Assembly: GCA_030625085.1 (NCBI GenBank)
Contig: DAOURK010000005.1
Location: 1-64,000 of the forward strand
Source: Pseudomonadota bacterium
GTDB lineage: Bacteria; SZUA-182; DTGQ01
Length of the DNA stretch: 64,000 bases
Direction of reading: 5' to 3'
Numbering within the stretch: position 1 is the first letter of the stretch; the number at the start of each line of letters is the position of its first letter. This document shows, one piece after another, positions 50,083 to 61,607 of the stretch. The translations under genes and the position numbers were made by a program. Below the pieces are notes generated by a model. That model saw nothing but the letters and a program-made list of their open reading frames with translations, was not told where the DNA came from and made no database searches.

Positions 50083-51036
50083 ATGGATATGTTAGCAGAA
50101 CCTTTTTATAAATCGCCGGAAAGCCATAATCACCCCCAGGAAAATCATAAAAAAATTTGGGCTGTAGCGGGAGGAAAGGGCGGAACTGGAAAAAGTATTA
50201 TTGCCTCAAGTATTGCCGTCCAATTAGCCACCCGAGGCAAAAAAGTTGTTCTTATTGATGCTGACTTAGGGAGTGGAAATATTCATACTTACCTGGGTGT
50301 TTCTCCTGGGGTAATTAACCTGGCTAATTTTTTAAAAAATCGAACTTCCTGTTTATCAGATACCTTGGTTAGTACTCAATATGAAAATTTATACCTCATA
50401 AGTGATACCAATGAAGTGTTAGGACTGGCCAATATTAGTAGTCGAATGAAGGGAGAGATGATCCGGCAAATACACAGTTTGGATTTTGAGTATATTATCA
50501 TTGACCTAGGCGCCGGAACTTCTTACACGAATTTAGATTTTTTCCTCATTTCCGATCATGGTCTTTTAGTAGGCATACCTGACCCAGCTTCACTCGAGAA
50601 TATCTACCGATTTATCCGATCTTGTTTGAATCGAAAACTAATGTATAGATTCCATGGTTCTCCTTATCAATCATTGATAGAAAAAAGCGCCTACCCAAAA
50701 GAATCTGATGGGGTTAATTCCATTTATGATTTAGTAGAAAAAGTGTATCAACTCAACCCCTCGGCGGCAGAAAAAATGGTGGATGAAATTTTACAATTCA
50801 AACCAAGATTGATTATGAATCAAGTCCGCTCTCAAAGCGATATTCAAGTTGGAGAATCAGTTCGGGACGTGACCAAAAAATATTTAGGTTTAAATTTAAA
50901 TTATATTGGTTATGTTACCTACGATGATCACGTCAAACTATCAGCTAAAAAATGCGCCCCTATATTTCAAAAATATCCGAATAGTGGAGCCGCTGTTTGT
51001 ATTCGAAATATTGTTAATAAATTCCTTGGAGTTTAA
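50083..51036 (+). CDS. MinD/FlhG/ParA-family ATPase
   Basis: AVAGGKGGTGKSIIASSIAVQLATRGKKVVLIDADLGSGNIHTYLG; YIIIDLGAGTS. Confidence 0.93.
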   Translation: MDMLAEPFYKSPESHNHPQENHKKIWAVAGGKGGTGKSIIASSIAVQLATRGKKVVLIDADLGSGNIHTYLGVSPGVINLANFLKNRTSCLSDTLVSTQYENLYLISDTNEVLGLANISSRMKGEMIRQIHSLDFEYIIIDLGAGTSYTNLDFFLISDHGLLVGIPDPASLENIYRFIRSCLNRKLMYRFHGSPYQSLIEKSAYPKESDGVNSIYDLVEKVYQLNPSAAEKMVDEILQFKPRLIMNQVRSQSDIQVGESVRDVTKKYLGLNLNYIGYVTYDDHVKLSAKKCAPIFQKYPNSGAAVCIRNIVNKFLGV

Positions 51037-51179
51037 CCAAGTATTAATTCCTTGTTCATTATCGATATAGTTTCTCAGAAAAATAATTCCAGAATTGACA
51101 TACATGCAACAAAAGCGTATAAAAATGAGTACCTGAAAATCAATAGCTGATGGTTCTTAGAACAAGAGGTGAATGTATT

Positions 51180-51788
51180 ATGAAAAAAGTGCAGGATATG
51201 AATTACTATGAATTGTTAAATATTGAGCCAATAGCTAATAGTGAAGAAATTCAAAAAGCCTATTACTTGGCCTGCCAAACCTTTCAACCTGACTCCTTGG
51301 CTACGTATTCAGTGCTCTCAGAAACAGAGAGAGCAAAAATGATGAAAAAAATTGAAAAAGCTTATCAAACGTTAATGGACGAAGTTGAAAGAGAACGATA
51401 TAATCGCAAAATAGGTATTTCCCCCCCCAGCAAACAAAAAAAGGGTATAAGAGTTATCAAACATCCCTCAAACAATGTTTCCACTCAACCGGACCAACCT
51501 AAAGAGGATGAATGCCAAAAAGAGGAAGAACCTATGCCGGATCTTTCTGATCCACTATACCTGAAAAAACTCAGGAAGAAAAAGGGGATTTCCCTTCAGG
51601 AAATTTCAAATGTTACCAAGATTAGCGTCGGATCTTTAACGGCCCTGGAAAATGGTGAATATGAAAAATTTCCGGGACGGGTCTATATTGTTGGTTTTTT
51701 ACGCTCTTATTCTGAATATATTGGTGTCGATGTGCAACAAGCTAAGGCCCATTTTGAAATTTTATATACAAATAAATCAAAAAAATAA
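51180..51788 (+). CDS. J-domain-like protein fused to RodZ-type helix-turn-helix (HTH_25-like)
   Basis: MNYYELLNIEPIANSEEIQKAYYLACQTFQPD..AYQTLMDEVERERYN; LKKLRKKKGISLQEISNVTKISVGSLTALENGEYEKFPGRVYIVGFLRSYSEYIG; likely start 51180 of ORF 51150..51788. Confidence 0.85.
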   Translation: MKKVQDMNYYELLNIEPIANSEEIQKAYYLACQTFQPDSLATYSVLSETERAKMMKKIEKAYQTLMDEVERERYNRKIGISPPSKQKKGIRVIKHPSNNVSTQPDQPKEDECQKEEEPMPDLSDPLYLKKLRKKKGISLQEISNVTKISVGSLTALENGEYEKFPGRVYIVGFLRSYSEYIGVDVQQAKAHFEILYTNKSKK

Positions 51789-51810
51789 AAGTAATCATTC
51801 AGCCCACCCA

Positions 51811-51845
51811 TATTAAACCACAAAAGCGCCAAGAACATAAAGAGC
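51811..51845. repeat. Half-copy of the AAACCACAAAG-type repeat
   Basis: attaaaccacaaaagcgccaagaacataaagagct; reverse complement resembles 20006..20029. Confidence 0.4.
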
Positions 51846-51875
51846 TAAAAAAATAAAGATAATAACAAAATTAGG

Positions 51876-52874
51876 TTATGGTTTGGCCTCTCGCAAAAAC
51901 TTACAAGCATCTTCCGGAGGAGTAGGATTAATATAAAATCCGGTGCCCCATTCAAACCCGGCTACTTTCGTAAGTTTAGGGATAACTTCAATATGCCAGT
52001 GATAATAGCTAACATCTTTTTCATAAAATGGGGTGGTATGAATAAGAAAATTATACGGGGGATCATTGAGTGTAAGACTAATGCGCTGCAAAATATCTTT
52101 TAATATTTCGCCAAGTGATTGGAGTTGAGAAAAAGGGGTATCTTCAAAATAAACATTATGTTTTTTCGGCAGGACCCAAGTTTCAAAGGGAAAACGGGAG
52201 GCAAAAGGGCAAACAGCTATAAAATCTTTATTTTCAGTGACTATTCGTAGCATTGTTTCTATTTCTTGCTGAATAATATCGCAAAATATGCACCGGTCCC
52301 GATAAAGAAAATAGGTCTTTGCACCACGGATTTCTTCACTTACCCTTTTCGGAACAATAGGTAAGGCAATAAGTTGAGAATGAGAATGATCAAGTGATGC
52401 CCCGGCTGCCTGACCATTATTTTTAAAAATGAGGATATAGTGAAAGCGATGGTCTTTTTTTAGATCAATAATCCGATCCTTATAGGCCTGCAAAACTTGA
52501 AAAAAAATTTCTAAGGGTAAATCAGCTAATGACAAATTATGATCCGGCGTTTCAATAATGACTTCATGAGCTCCCACTCCATTCATGCGGTCATAAAGCC
52601 CAACTCCTTGTTTATTTAATCCACCCTCTATTTGAAGGGCGGGAAATTTGTTAGGCACCACTCTTACTGACCAGCCTGGAGTATCAGGTAATGTACCCTG
52701 TTTTCGATAGGCGAGGACCTCTGGAGGGGTTTTCCCCTCATTCCCTTTACAAAAAGGACAAAATCCAATGATAGGCTCCTCAGGCTTTGAGATAAAATCA
52801 GAAGGCCGTTTGGCTCGATCAGTAGCTATAATAATCCATCGACCAATAATAGGATCTTTTCGTAACTCAGGCAT
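51876..52874 (-). CDS. galT: Galactose-1-phosphate uridylyltransferase
   Basis: MPELRKDPIIGRWIIIATDRAKRP, CPFCKGNE, GASLDHSHSQLIALP, HWHIEVIPKLT. Confidence 0.92.
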   Translation of the reverse strand: MPELRKDPIIGRWIIIATDRAKRPSDFISKPEEPIIGFCPFCKGNEGKTPPEVLAYRKQGTLPDTPGWSVRVVPNKFPALQIEGGLNKQGVGLYDRMNGVGAHEVIIETPDHNLSLADLPLEIFFQVLQAYKDRIIDLKKDHRFHYILIFKNNGQAAGASLDHSHSQLIALPIVPKRVSEEIRGAKTYFLYRDRCIFCDIIQQEIETMLRIVTENKDFIAVCPFASRFPFETWVLPKKHNVYFEDTPFSQLQSLGEILKDILQRISLTLNDPPYNFLIHTTPFYEKDVSYYHWHIEVIPKLTKVAGFEWGTGFYINPTPPEDACKFLREAKP

Positions 52875-52890
52875 TGTGTATCCTTTTACT

Positions 52891-54063
52891 TCAATCTTTC
52901 GGTATTACTCGAACTATTTCCTGATAAATTTCTTTCAAAGGTCGCTTTGTTTTTAAAGCAATTTGACGACAATCCTCATATTCCGGAGAAGCGGTAACAA
53001 TTTTCCCATCTAATTTTCCTACCTTAACCCGCACGGGGCCAAAAGAAAATGGTACTGAAATAATTTCCCTTTGAATTGCTTTCCTCCAAACCTCTTTAAT
53101 TCGAATACCCAGCGTCGTGGTTTCTCGAATAATAACTGAGCAAAGCGCATCAATGAGATTAGGGTGGGAAAGAACAGTTAAACGGGTAGCCGGTCTATTT
53201 TTTTTCATGATGATGGGTGTAAGTGAAACATCCAGGGCCCCAGCATCGGAAAGCCGCGTCATGAGATAATCATAAAACTCAGGATTCATATCGTCAATAT
53301 CTGTTTCCAATAGTGAAAGCCTTTCTTCTTGCCAATCAGGCGAAGTAGTTCCTAAAACAGCTCGTAAAAGATTAGGGACCTGCTTCAAATCCCTAGTTCC
53401 TGCACCATAACCAATCTTTTGAATGCGCAACGCCGGCATAGGTCCAAAATCTACAGCAAGGCTAGAAATGAGAGCCGCTCCTGTGGGAGTAACCAATTCA
53501 TAAGAAAGTCCTGTCGAATATACAGGGATATCACTTAAAAGTTCCATAGTGGCTGGAGAGGGAATAGGAATAGTACCATGTTCTGTGGTGATTAACCCGC
53601 TTCCCAGGTGCAGTGGTGAGGAAAAAATTTTATCAATCCCAAGGGCTTTAATACCCACTAAAGTTCCAACAATATCAATAACAGAATCGAGGGAACCTAA
53701 CTCATGAAAATGAATGTTATGAATAGCTTCCCTATGCACTTTAGCTTCTGCTTGCGCAATTTTAGTAAAAATTTTGATGGCTGATTCTCGGATATCCGGG
53801 GGAAGATCACTTTGTTGTAAAAGACTGATGAAATCCTGGAGGGTCCTTCCCTGCCGCTTGGCCGAGTCAGATATCGATATTTCCATTTTGGTCCCTGACA
53901 AAGCTCCTCGTCTGACAGACTTGGGAGTCAAAGTGAGGCCGTTAAGAGGCAAAGATTGAAGTTCTTTGGTAATCCATTGAATATCCAAACCTAATTCTGC
54001 CAAAGTCCCGAGAATCATATCTCCACTAATTCCAGCGTAACAGTCAAAATAAAGAATTTTCAA
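52891..54063 (-). CDS. larC: LarC-family nickel insertion protein
   Basis: MKILYFDCYAGISGDMILGTL, HFHELGSLDSVIDIVG, TPTGAALI, ETDIDDMNPE. Confidence 0.92.
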   Translation of the reverse strand: MKILYFDCYAGISGDMILGTLAELGLDIQWITKELQSLPLNGLTLTPKSVRRGALSGTKMEISISDSAKRQGRTLQDFISLLQQSDLPPDIRESAIKIFTKIAQAEAKVHREAIHNIHFHELGSLDSVIDIVGTLVGIKALGIDKIFSSPLHLGSGLITTEHGTIPIPSPATMELLSDIPVYSTGLSYELVTPTGAALISSLAVDFGPMPALRIQKIGYGAGTRDLKQVPNLLRAVLGTTSPDWQEERLSLLETDIDDMNPEFYDYLMTRLSDAGALDVSLTPIIMKKNRPATRLTVLSHPNLIDALCSVIIRETTTLGIRIKEVWRKAIQREIISVPFSFGPVRVKVGKLDGKIVTASPEYEDCRQIALKTKRPLKEIYQEIVRVIPKD

Positions 54064-54309
54064 CTAAGTCCCCCTTTTTTTATCTAAACACTCATGAACG
54101 AATTATTCACCCCCGAAGATGAAATTTTTGACTTTTTCAGTAAAGTCTATTTTTCAAAATGCATTTTCATGGTAAACATTCTTGCCTCTTTAAGGCACCA
54201 CGAATTATGAAAATTATATTTTTCAAAGTGTTATATGGTTATTTTCGAAACAAAAAGGTACCTATACCAATACCGAATTGACATTTTGTAATTTTTATTG
54301 GCCATTGTG

Positions 54310-55098
54310 CTAACTTGTCGGCATATGTACTTCCTTTTGCCCATTTTCCAGCCAACCCGGAGAATTAATTAAATGGGCAATACAACCAGCAGAATAACCA
54401 TTATCAATATTAACCACGGCAACTCCCCCTGCACAACTATTAAGCATGGTCAAAAGCGCAGCCACTCCGCCAAAACTTGCTCCATATCCTACGCTCGTAG
54501 GTACGGCAATAACCGGACTATTGACCAGTCCGGCAACAACACTGGCCAAAGCTCCCTCCATCCCGGCTACCACCACAATAACTCGAGCGATATTGAGAAG
54601 CTGATGATGATCAAATAATCTATGAATTCCTGATACTCCCACATCAAAAAGGGTCGTCGTCTTGCTGCCATAAACCCGAGCCGTAACAGCCGATTCCTGG
54701 GCAATAGGAATATCAGCCGTGCCTGCCGATAAGACCACAACATGTCCTTTTTGTTCAGGAGGTTTTTTTTGAACCACAATCATCCGAGCTTCTTGATAAA
54801 ACTCAGCAGATGGATCAATTTCATGAATGGCTTTATAAATGGTTTTATCAGCTTTGGTGGCAAGAAGTGGGACTCCTTTCCCAATAATGTTTTTTGCGAT
54901 TTGTATAATTTGTTCGATAGATTTACCTGGACAAAAGACTGCTTCGGCAAATCCCCTGCGGAGTTGCCGATGATGGTCTAATTTGGCAAAACCAAGATCC
55001 TGATAAGGCAAATTTTTTAAATCATTAAGAGCCTCATCTATTCCGATAGTCCCCTTTTGGATAGATTCAAGTATTTTTCGAATATCGTCTGGATTCAT
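54310..55098 (-). CDS. larB: LarB-family (AIR carboxylase-like) protein
   Basis: HRQLRRGFAEAVFCPGKS, VLSAGTADIPIAQE, VVVAGMEGALASVVAGL, VPTSVGYGASFGGVAALLTMLNSC. Confidence 0.93.
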   Translation of the reverse strand: MNPDDIRKILESIQKGTIGIDEALNDLKNLPYQDLGFAKLDHHRQLRRGFAEAVFCPGKSIEQIIQIAKNIIGKGVPLLATKADKTIYKAIHEIDPSAEFYQEARMIVVQKKPPEQKGHVVVLSAGTADIPIAQESAVTARVYGSKTTTLFDVGVSGIHRLFDHHQLLNIARVIVVVAGMEGALASVVAGLVNSPVIAVPTSVGYGASFGGVAALLTMLNSCAGGVAVVNIDNGYSAGCIAHLINSPGWLENGQKEVHMPTS

Positions 55099-55318
55099 TT
55101 TATTTTATCCCAAAAAAATAATCATTTTATACATTTGGATTAAAAAATGTAGCAAGTTAAGATATATTTGTCAATCAATAAAGAAATTTTTTTCTTAAAA
55201 TATTTTTGCCTATTTATGCTAAATTTGGATATACTATTAGTATTGTATAAATCAATTTTATATTTTACAACAATTTTTATTTTAACCTAAATTGTTTACT
55301 AAGGGTGCCGAGGTAGCC

Positions 55319-56101
55319 ATGTTTCAAGATCAAAAAATCGTTGTGGTAATGCCGGCTTATAATGCCGCCAAAACATTGGAGCAAACCTATCAGGAAATCC
55401 CTTTTGACATTGTTGATGAAGTGGTTCTCGTAGATGATGCCAGTGAGGATAATACAATTAACGTAGCTCGCAGATTAGGTTTAACTCATATCATCCGGCA
55501 TTCTCTTAATCGAGGTTATGGCGGAAATCAAAAAACCTGCTATAAAAAGGCCCTTTTCTTAGGTGCGGATATTGTCATCATGTTGCACCCGGATTACCAA
55601 TATAATCCCAAATTGATCTATGCTATGACTTCTCTCATTGGTGTCGGGCAATATGATATTATTTTAGCTTCTCGTATCCTTGGGGATGGTGCTTTGCAAG
55701 GAGGAATGCCTCTCTATAAATATTTTGGGAATCGATTTTTGACCTTTTTTGAAAATTGTCTCCTTGGAAAAAAATTATCTGAATATCACACCGGATATCG
55801 AGCTTTTTCCAAAAAAGTACTTGAAAGCTTACCTTTGGAGGAAAATTCTAACAATTTTATCTTTGATAATGAAATGCTGGTCCAAGCAATTTTTTCCGGC
55901 TTTCGCATTGGGGAAGTTTCTTGCCCTACCCGCTATATTGCCGAAGAATCTTCCTCTATAAGCTTTCTTCAAAGCATTCGATATGGGTTGGGAGTTATAA
56001 AAATATCTTTAAAATTTCGCCTGCAAAAAATGGGGCTAATAGACTGTCCCATTTTTTCTTCCAAGGGAAAAAAATTAAAAATATATTCCCCAAAAGAATA
56101 A
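55319..56101 (+). CDS. Family 2 glycosyltransferase (dolichol-phosphate mannosyltransferase-like)
   Basis: VVVMPAYNAAKTLEQTYQEI, VVLVDDASEDNT, NRGYGGNQKTCY, MLHPDYQYNP, YHTGYRAFSKKVLE; likely start 55319 of ORF 55292..56101. Confidence 0.9.
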   Translation: MFQDQKIVVVMPAYNAAKTLEQTYQEIPFDIVDEVVLVDDASEDNTINVARRLGLTHIIRHSLNRGYGGNQKTCYKKALFLGADIVIMLHPDYQYNPKLIYAMTSLIGVGQYDIILASRILGDGALQGGMPLYKYFGNRFLTFFENCLLGKKLSEYHTGYRAFSKKVLESLPLEENSNNFIFDNEMLVQAIFSGFRIGEVSCPTRYIAEESSSISFLQSIRYGLGVIKISLKFRLQKMGLIDCPIFSSKGKKLKIYSPKE

Positions 56102-56255
56102 GCAGTTAGGAGAAATTTCCCTTGCAGAATTTTTTTTCCTATGATATGTTTTACAGACTTTGGATATTTAATTAAAGTCATAAACGATCGTACGAGAGGT
56201 ATTACATTATATTATTGAATATATAGCAAGGTTTCAATTCTTAAAAAGGAGGTGA

Positions 56256-57026
56256 TTGTTATCGATGAGAGTATCTATGAAACAACTATTGGAAGCGGGG
56301 GTCCATTTTGGTCATCAGTCAAAAAGATGGAATCCGCGTATGAAAAAATACATTTTTGGAGAGCGAAACGGGATCTATATAATTGATCTTCAAAAAACAT
56401 TACGCCATTTTAAAGAGGCTTATCAATTCACCCGTTCTACAGCGGCCAAGGGCGAGACAGTCCTTTTTGTCGGCACGAAAAAACAATCTCAGGATATTAT
56501 CCTGGAAGAAAGTAAACGTTGCGAGATGTTTTTTGTTCAAAATCGTTGGTTAGGGGGAATGTTAACCAACTTTTCTACAATTAGAAAAAGCATCGATCGC
56601 ATGAAAAAAATGGAAGAGATGAAAAACAATGGAGTCTTTGAGTCTCTGACAAAAAAGGAAGTCCTGAAGCTGGAAAAACGCCGAGAGAAAATGGAAAAAA
56701 TTCTGGGTGGAATTAGAGATATGGATAAATTGCCTAGCGTACTGTTTATAGTAGATCCAAAACGGGAACGAATCGCAGTGACTGAAGCCAACAAGCTCCA
56801 TATTCCGGTTGTTGCCATAGTTGATACTAACTGTGACCCGGAAGGAATCGATTATGTAATTCCCGGAAACGACGATGCAATACGCTCTATCAAGTTGATT
56901 ACTTCTAAAATTGCCGAGGCTGTTTGTGAGGGACGTGCTGAATTTCTCTCTAATATCGAGATAGCTGCCAAAAAAGAACAGCAAGAACGAGCGGAGCAAC
57001 AAGAGGCTAATGCCGCTACTCAATAA
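56256..57026 (+). CDS. rpsB: 30S ribosomal protein S2
   Basis: [41 protein letters not shown]. Confidence 0.97.
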   Translation: MLSMRVSMKQLLEAGVHFGHQSKRWNPRMKKYIFGERNGIYIIDLQKTLRHFKEAYQFTRSTAAKGETVLFVGTKKQSQDIILEESKRCEMFFVQNRWLGGMLTNFSTIRKSIDRMKKMEEMKNNGVFESLTKKEVLKLEKRREKMEKILGGIRDMDKLPSVLFIVDPKRERIAVTEANKLHIPVVAIVDTNCDPEGIDYVIPGNDDAIRSIKLITSKIAEAVCEGRAEFLSNIEIAAKKEQQERAEQQEANAATQ

Positions 57027-57063
57027 CCTATTATTTCGACAATTAAAATCAGGGAGATATTGA

Positions 57064-57666
57064 ATGAGTATTTCAGCCCAACTGGTGAAGGAACTGCGTA
57101 ATAAAACAGGCATCGGTTTTATGGATTGTAAAAAGGCCCTAATGGAATGTGGCACAGATTTGGAAAAGGCAGTAGAATATTTGAGAAAAAAGGGTTTGTC
57201 TACTGCAGCAAAAAAAGCTGGGAGGACTGCTGGACAAGGGCTAGTTGCCTCATATATTCATGGTAATGGAAGAATCGGAGTACTTTTAGAACTTAATTGT
57301 GAAACGGATTTTGTGGCGCGGACTACTGATTTTCAAGAATTGACCAAAGATATAGCCATGCAAATTGCAGCTTCCAACCCCATCTATATAACGAGAGAAG
57401 AAATCCCATCTGAACTTATTGAAAAAGAAATGGAAATCGTTAAAGCACAATTAGGCGATACCAATAAACCGGAAAAAATTTTAGAAAAAATTATTGCAGG
57501 GAAAATGGAAAAAAGTTTTTATACAAAAGTATCCTTACTGGATCAACCCTTTATTAAAGATGACAGCAAAAATGTAAAATCACTTATTATGGATGCCATC
57601 TCTAAATTGGGAGAAAATATTGTAGTGAGCAGATTTGTTCGTTATGCTCTTGGAGAGCAAGAATAA
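57064..57666 (+). CDS. tsf: Elongation factor Ts
   Basis: VKELRNKTGIGFMDCKKALMECGTDLEKAVEYLRKKGL. Confidence 0.97.
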   Translation: MSISAQLVKELRNKTGIGFMDCKKALMECGTDLEKAVEYLRKKGLSTAAKKAGRTAGQGLVASYIHGNGRIGVLLELNCETDFVARTTDFQELTKDIAMQIAASNPIYITREEIPSELIEKEMEIVKAQLGDTNKPEKILEKIIAGKMEKSFYTKVSLLDQPFIKDDSKNVKSLIMDAISKLGENIVVSRFVRYALGEQE

Positions 57667-57707
57667 AGGAAAATAAACTTGAGTGTGATTATGAATGAGT
57701 ACGATTA

Positions 57708-58424
57708 ATGGATAAAGCCTTTCAAAGGATACTATTAAAGTTGAGTGGAGAGGCTCTCAAGGGTGACAGGGAACACGGAATTGACAGCACTACAGTAATG
57801 AAAATCGCCGCCGAGATTAAAGATATAAAAAATTTAGGTGTGGAGATAGCATTAGTAATTGGAGGAGGGAATATCTATCGAGGAGCTTCCGGAGATGTTG
57901 AGTGCGTTGAGAAAACCTCTGCAGATTATATGGGAATGCTGGCCACTGTTATCAATGGATTGGCTTTGCAAGGAGCTTTAGAAAAATTAGGGGTTTATAC
58001 ACGCGTTCTCAGCGCTATTGAGATGCATCAATTAGCAGAACCTTATATTCGCCGAAGGGCTATTCGTCATGTTGAAAAGGGAAGGGTAGTTATTCTGGTA
58101 GGGGGAACAGGCAATCCATATTTTACAACTGATACGGCGGCTGCCTTACGGGCCATTGAAATTGGCGCGGAAGTAATACTCAAGGCTACTAAAGTGGATG
58201 GTGTTTATAGTTCAGATCCTATCAAAGATCAAACGGCTGTTAAATATGATAAATTGACGTATATGGAAGCTTTAAATAAACAAATTTGTGTAATGGACAA
58301 TACGGCCATTTCATTATGCATGGATAATCATCTGCCCATAATTGTCTTTAATTTTAAGAAAAAGGGAAATATTCAAAAAATTGTATTAGGACAAAAAATA
58401 GGCTCTATTATTAGAGGAGATTAA
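57708..58424 (+). CDS. pyrH: Uridylate kinase
   Basis: [40 protein letters not shown]. Confidence 0.97.
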   Translation: MDKAFQRILLKLSGEALKGDREHGIDSTTVMKIAAEIKDIKNLGVEIALVIGGGNIYRGASGDVECVEKTSADYMGMLATVINGLALQGALEKLGVYTRVLSAIEMHQLAEPYIRRRAIRHVEKGRVVILVGGTGNPYFTTDTAAALRAIEIGAEVILKATKVDGVYSSDPIKDQTAVKYDKLTYMEALNKQICVMDNTAISLCMDNHLPIIVFNFKKKGNIQKIVLGQKIGSIIRGD

Positions 58425-58426
58425 TT

Positions 58427-58984
58427 ATGCGGCTTGATCTCTATGATGAAATAACAAAAAAAATGAAACAACGTGTTGAAGGCTTGGGAAGGGAATTGAA
58501 ACAAATCCGAACAGGAAGAGCCTCATCCGCCCTGCTGGAAGGAATTAAAGTTGATTATTATGGAACACTTACACTAATCAATCAAATGGCTTCGATAACC
58601 ATCCCGGAGGCGCGTACTATGGTAATTCAACCCTGGGATATCTCCATCATTAATCAAATCGAAAAGGCGCTTTTAAAAGCTGATCTAGGGATTAATCCAA
58701 ACAACGATGGTAAAGTAATACGTTTAAACATACCTATGCTCACTGAAGAGCGGCGAAAGCAGTTGGCTAAAATGCTGAAAAATATTGCGGAAGAAGCTAA
58801 AATCACTATTCGTAATTTTAGGCGGGAAGCCAACGAGAAATTGAAAGAAATTGAAAAAGCCAAAGAAATTACTGAAGATGACTATCGCAATGGATTAAAA
58901 GAGATGCAAAAAATTACTGATAATTTCATAGATCAGATTGGAAAAATATCCCAAAATAAAGAAAAGGAAATCATGGAAATATAA
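58427..58984 (+). CDS. frr: Ribosome recycling factor
   Basis: RTGRASSALLEGIKVDYYGTLTLINQMASITIPEARTMVIQPWD. Confidence 0.97.
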   Translation: MRLDLYDEITKKMKQRVEGLGRELKQIRTGRASSALLEGIKVDYYGTLTLINQMASITIPEARTMVIQPWDISIINQIEKALLKADLGINPNNDGKVIRLNIPMLTEERRKQLAKMLKNIAEEAKITIRNFRREANEKLKEIEKAKEITEDDYRNGLKEMQKITDNFIDQIGKISQNKEKEIMEI

Positions 58985-59158
58985 CAGAAATGAGAGTGAT
59001 AACCTATCCACTTCGGGTATATTATTAATAAAACCTGTTCCTCACCTTTTCAAAGTATTCTACCCCAAATGCATTTATTCTTATCTAATGTATTATTACA
59101 TAGATCATCATAAGCCTCTCTATTATTAAGGGGGAATATAATAATTCAGCGTAAAAAG

Positions 59159-59184
59159 CACAGAGGAAATATTATGCCTCTGTG
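59159..59184. other. Hairpin in the frr-tgt intergenic region
   Basis: cacagagg-aaatattatg-cctctgtg; no T-tract, so not called a terminator. Confidence 0.5.
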
Positions 59185-59342
59185 GATTCTAAAATCTCCG
59201 GAGTGCATAATAAGGGATATTTTAAGTGAATTCATATCTGTAATGTTGACATTAGTGAAGGTTATTAGTAAAATCCTTGCATAATATAATCACCCAACTC
59301 GAATAAAAACCGGAACTGGAACTTGGCTAAAATTTTTTCTAA

Positions 59343-60482
<1,140 letters not shown>

Positions 60483-60513
60483 ATACTTAATTAATCTTAA
60501 GGAAAGGAATTTT

Positions 60514-60825
60514 ATGTTTAATGTCATTTTGGCTATGGCCAACAATCCTTCGGGTCAACAGCAAGGAGGCGGTTTTGCCCCCTCATTAATGGTTTTGATT
60601 GCCATCTTTATTATTTTTTATTTTCTTTTAATTCGTCCCCAACAAAAACAACAAAAAAAATTGCAAGAGATGCGAACAGCCCTTAAAAAAGGGGATAAAG
60701 TGCTCACCAGCGGGGGTATCTATGGTACAGTTCAAAATGTTACTGATGATATTGTTAGCCTTCAGATTGCCGATAAAGTAAAAGTTGAGGTTGCTAAAAA
60801 TTCTGTCGCCGGGAAAAGAGAATAA
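60514..60825 (+). CDS. yajC: Preprotein translocase subunit YajC
   Basis: IFYFLLIRPQQKQQKKLQEMRTALKKGDKVLTSGGIYGTV. Confidence 0.95.
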   Translation: MFNVILAMANNPSGQQQGGGFAPSLMVLIAIFIIFYFLLIRPQQKQQKKLQEMRTALKKGDKVLTSGGIYGTVQNVTDDIVSLQIADKVKVEVAKNSVAGKRE

Positions 60826-60905
60826 ATACCCCAGTAAGAAGCTGGGATTAAAAATCGCTCATGACGAATTTTGACAAGTGAATTCTGAATGCAAGGAGTT
60901 ACTAG

Positions 60906-61571
60906 TTGTCACCTATTGATATGGAATTTTTAAAACAAAATTCTAAGATTCAGGTTTATTTGGAACGAGCAGATAAACATTTGGAAGGAATTGGTTATAC
61001 AGAGCATGGATTACGCCATGCAAGCATAACGGCCATGCTCAGTGAAAAAATATTGAGGTGTCTTGACCATCCACCCGATGATGTTCGCTTGGCTGGTGTG
61101 GCCGGATTTTTACACGATATAGGCAATGTTTGCGGTCGGATGAATCATTGCCAATCCGGTGCTATTATTGCCCATAGCCTTCTTTCAGAAATTGGTATGT
61201 GCAGCGAGGAAATTGTAGGCATTATGGAAGCTATTGGCAATCACGAAGAAGATTTTGGCCAGCCGACAAGTAAAATCTCTGCTGCCCTTATTCTGGCGGA
61301 TAAATCTGATGTTCACCGTTCACGTGTCAGAACTCGCCGATTTATCAGCTTTGATATTCATGATCGAGTTAATTACGCAGCCGAAAAATCTGACTTACAA
61401 ATATCAAATAAAAAAAAGACCATTTCCTTGATGATTAAAATCAATACCGATATTTCACAGGTGATGGAATATTTTGAAATTTTTTTATCTAGAATGATTA
61501 TTTGTCGCAAAGCAGCCAAAGTGCTCTCTTGCGAATTTGAATTAATCATCAATGGGAACAAATTACTATAA
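60906..61571 (+). CDS. HD-domain phosphohydrolase (TTG start)
   Basis: EHGLRHASITAMLSEKIL, AGFLHDIGNVCGRMNHCQSGAIIAHSLL, NHEEDFG, ILADKSDVHRSRVR. Confidence 0.88.
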   Translation: MSPIDMEFLKQNSKIQVYLERADKHLEGIGYTEHGLRHASITAMLSEKILRCLDHPPDDVRLAGVAGFLHDIGNVCGRMNHCQSGAIIAHSLLSEIGMCSEEIVGIMEAIGNHEEDFGQPTSKISAALILADKSDVHRSRVRTRRFISFDIHDRVNYAAEKSDLQISNKKKTISLMIKINTDISQVMEYFEIFLSRMIICRKAAKVLSCEFELIINGNKLL

Positions 61572-61607
61572 TTTATAATTTGGATAAATCAAACCACAGG
61601 GAGGAAA

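Noticed and set aside
49950-50090. Frameshift or pseudogene explanation for short GlmU
   Set aside because: The following MinD-like gene starts 14 bp after the stop; there is no room for a displaced acetyltransferase domain.
52891-54063. Programmed frameshift in larC
   Set aside because: larC is one continuous 390-aa ORF here, so no frameshift is needed.
56537-57155. Minus-strand ORFs of 93 and 197 aa
   Set aside because: Antisense to rpsB and the start of tsf; low-complexity F/S-rich translations typical of antisense frames.
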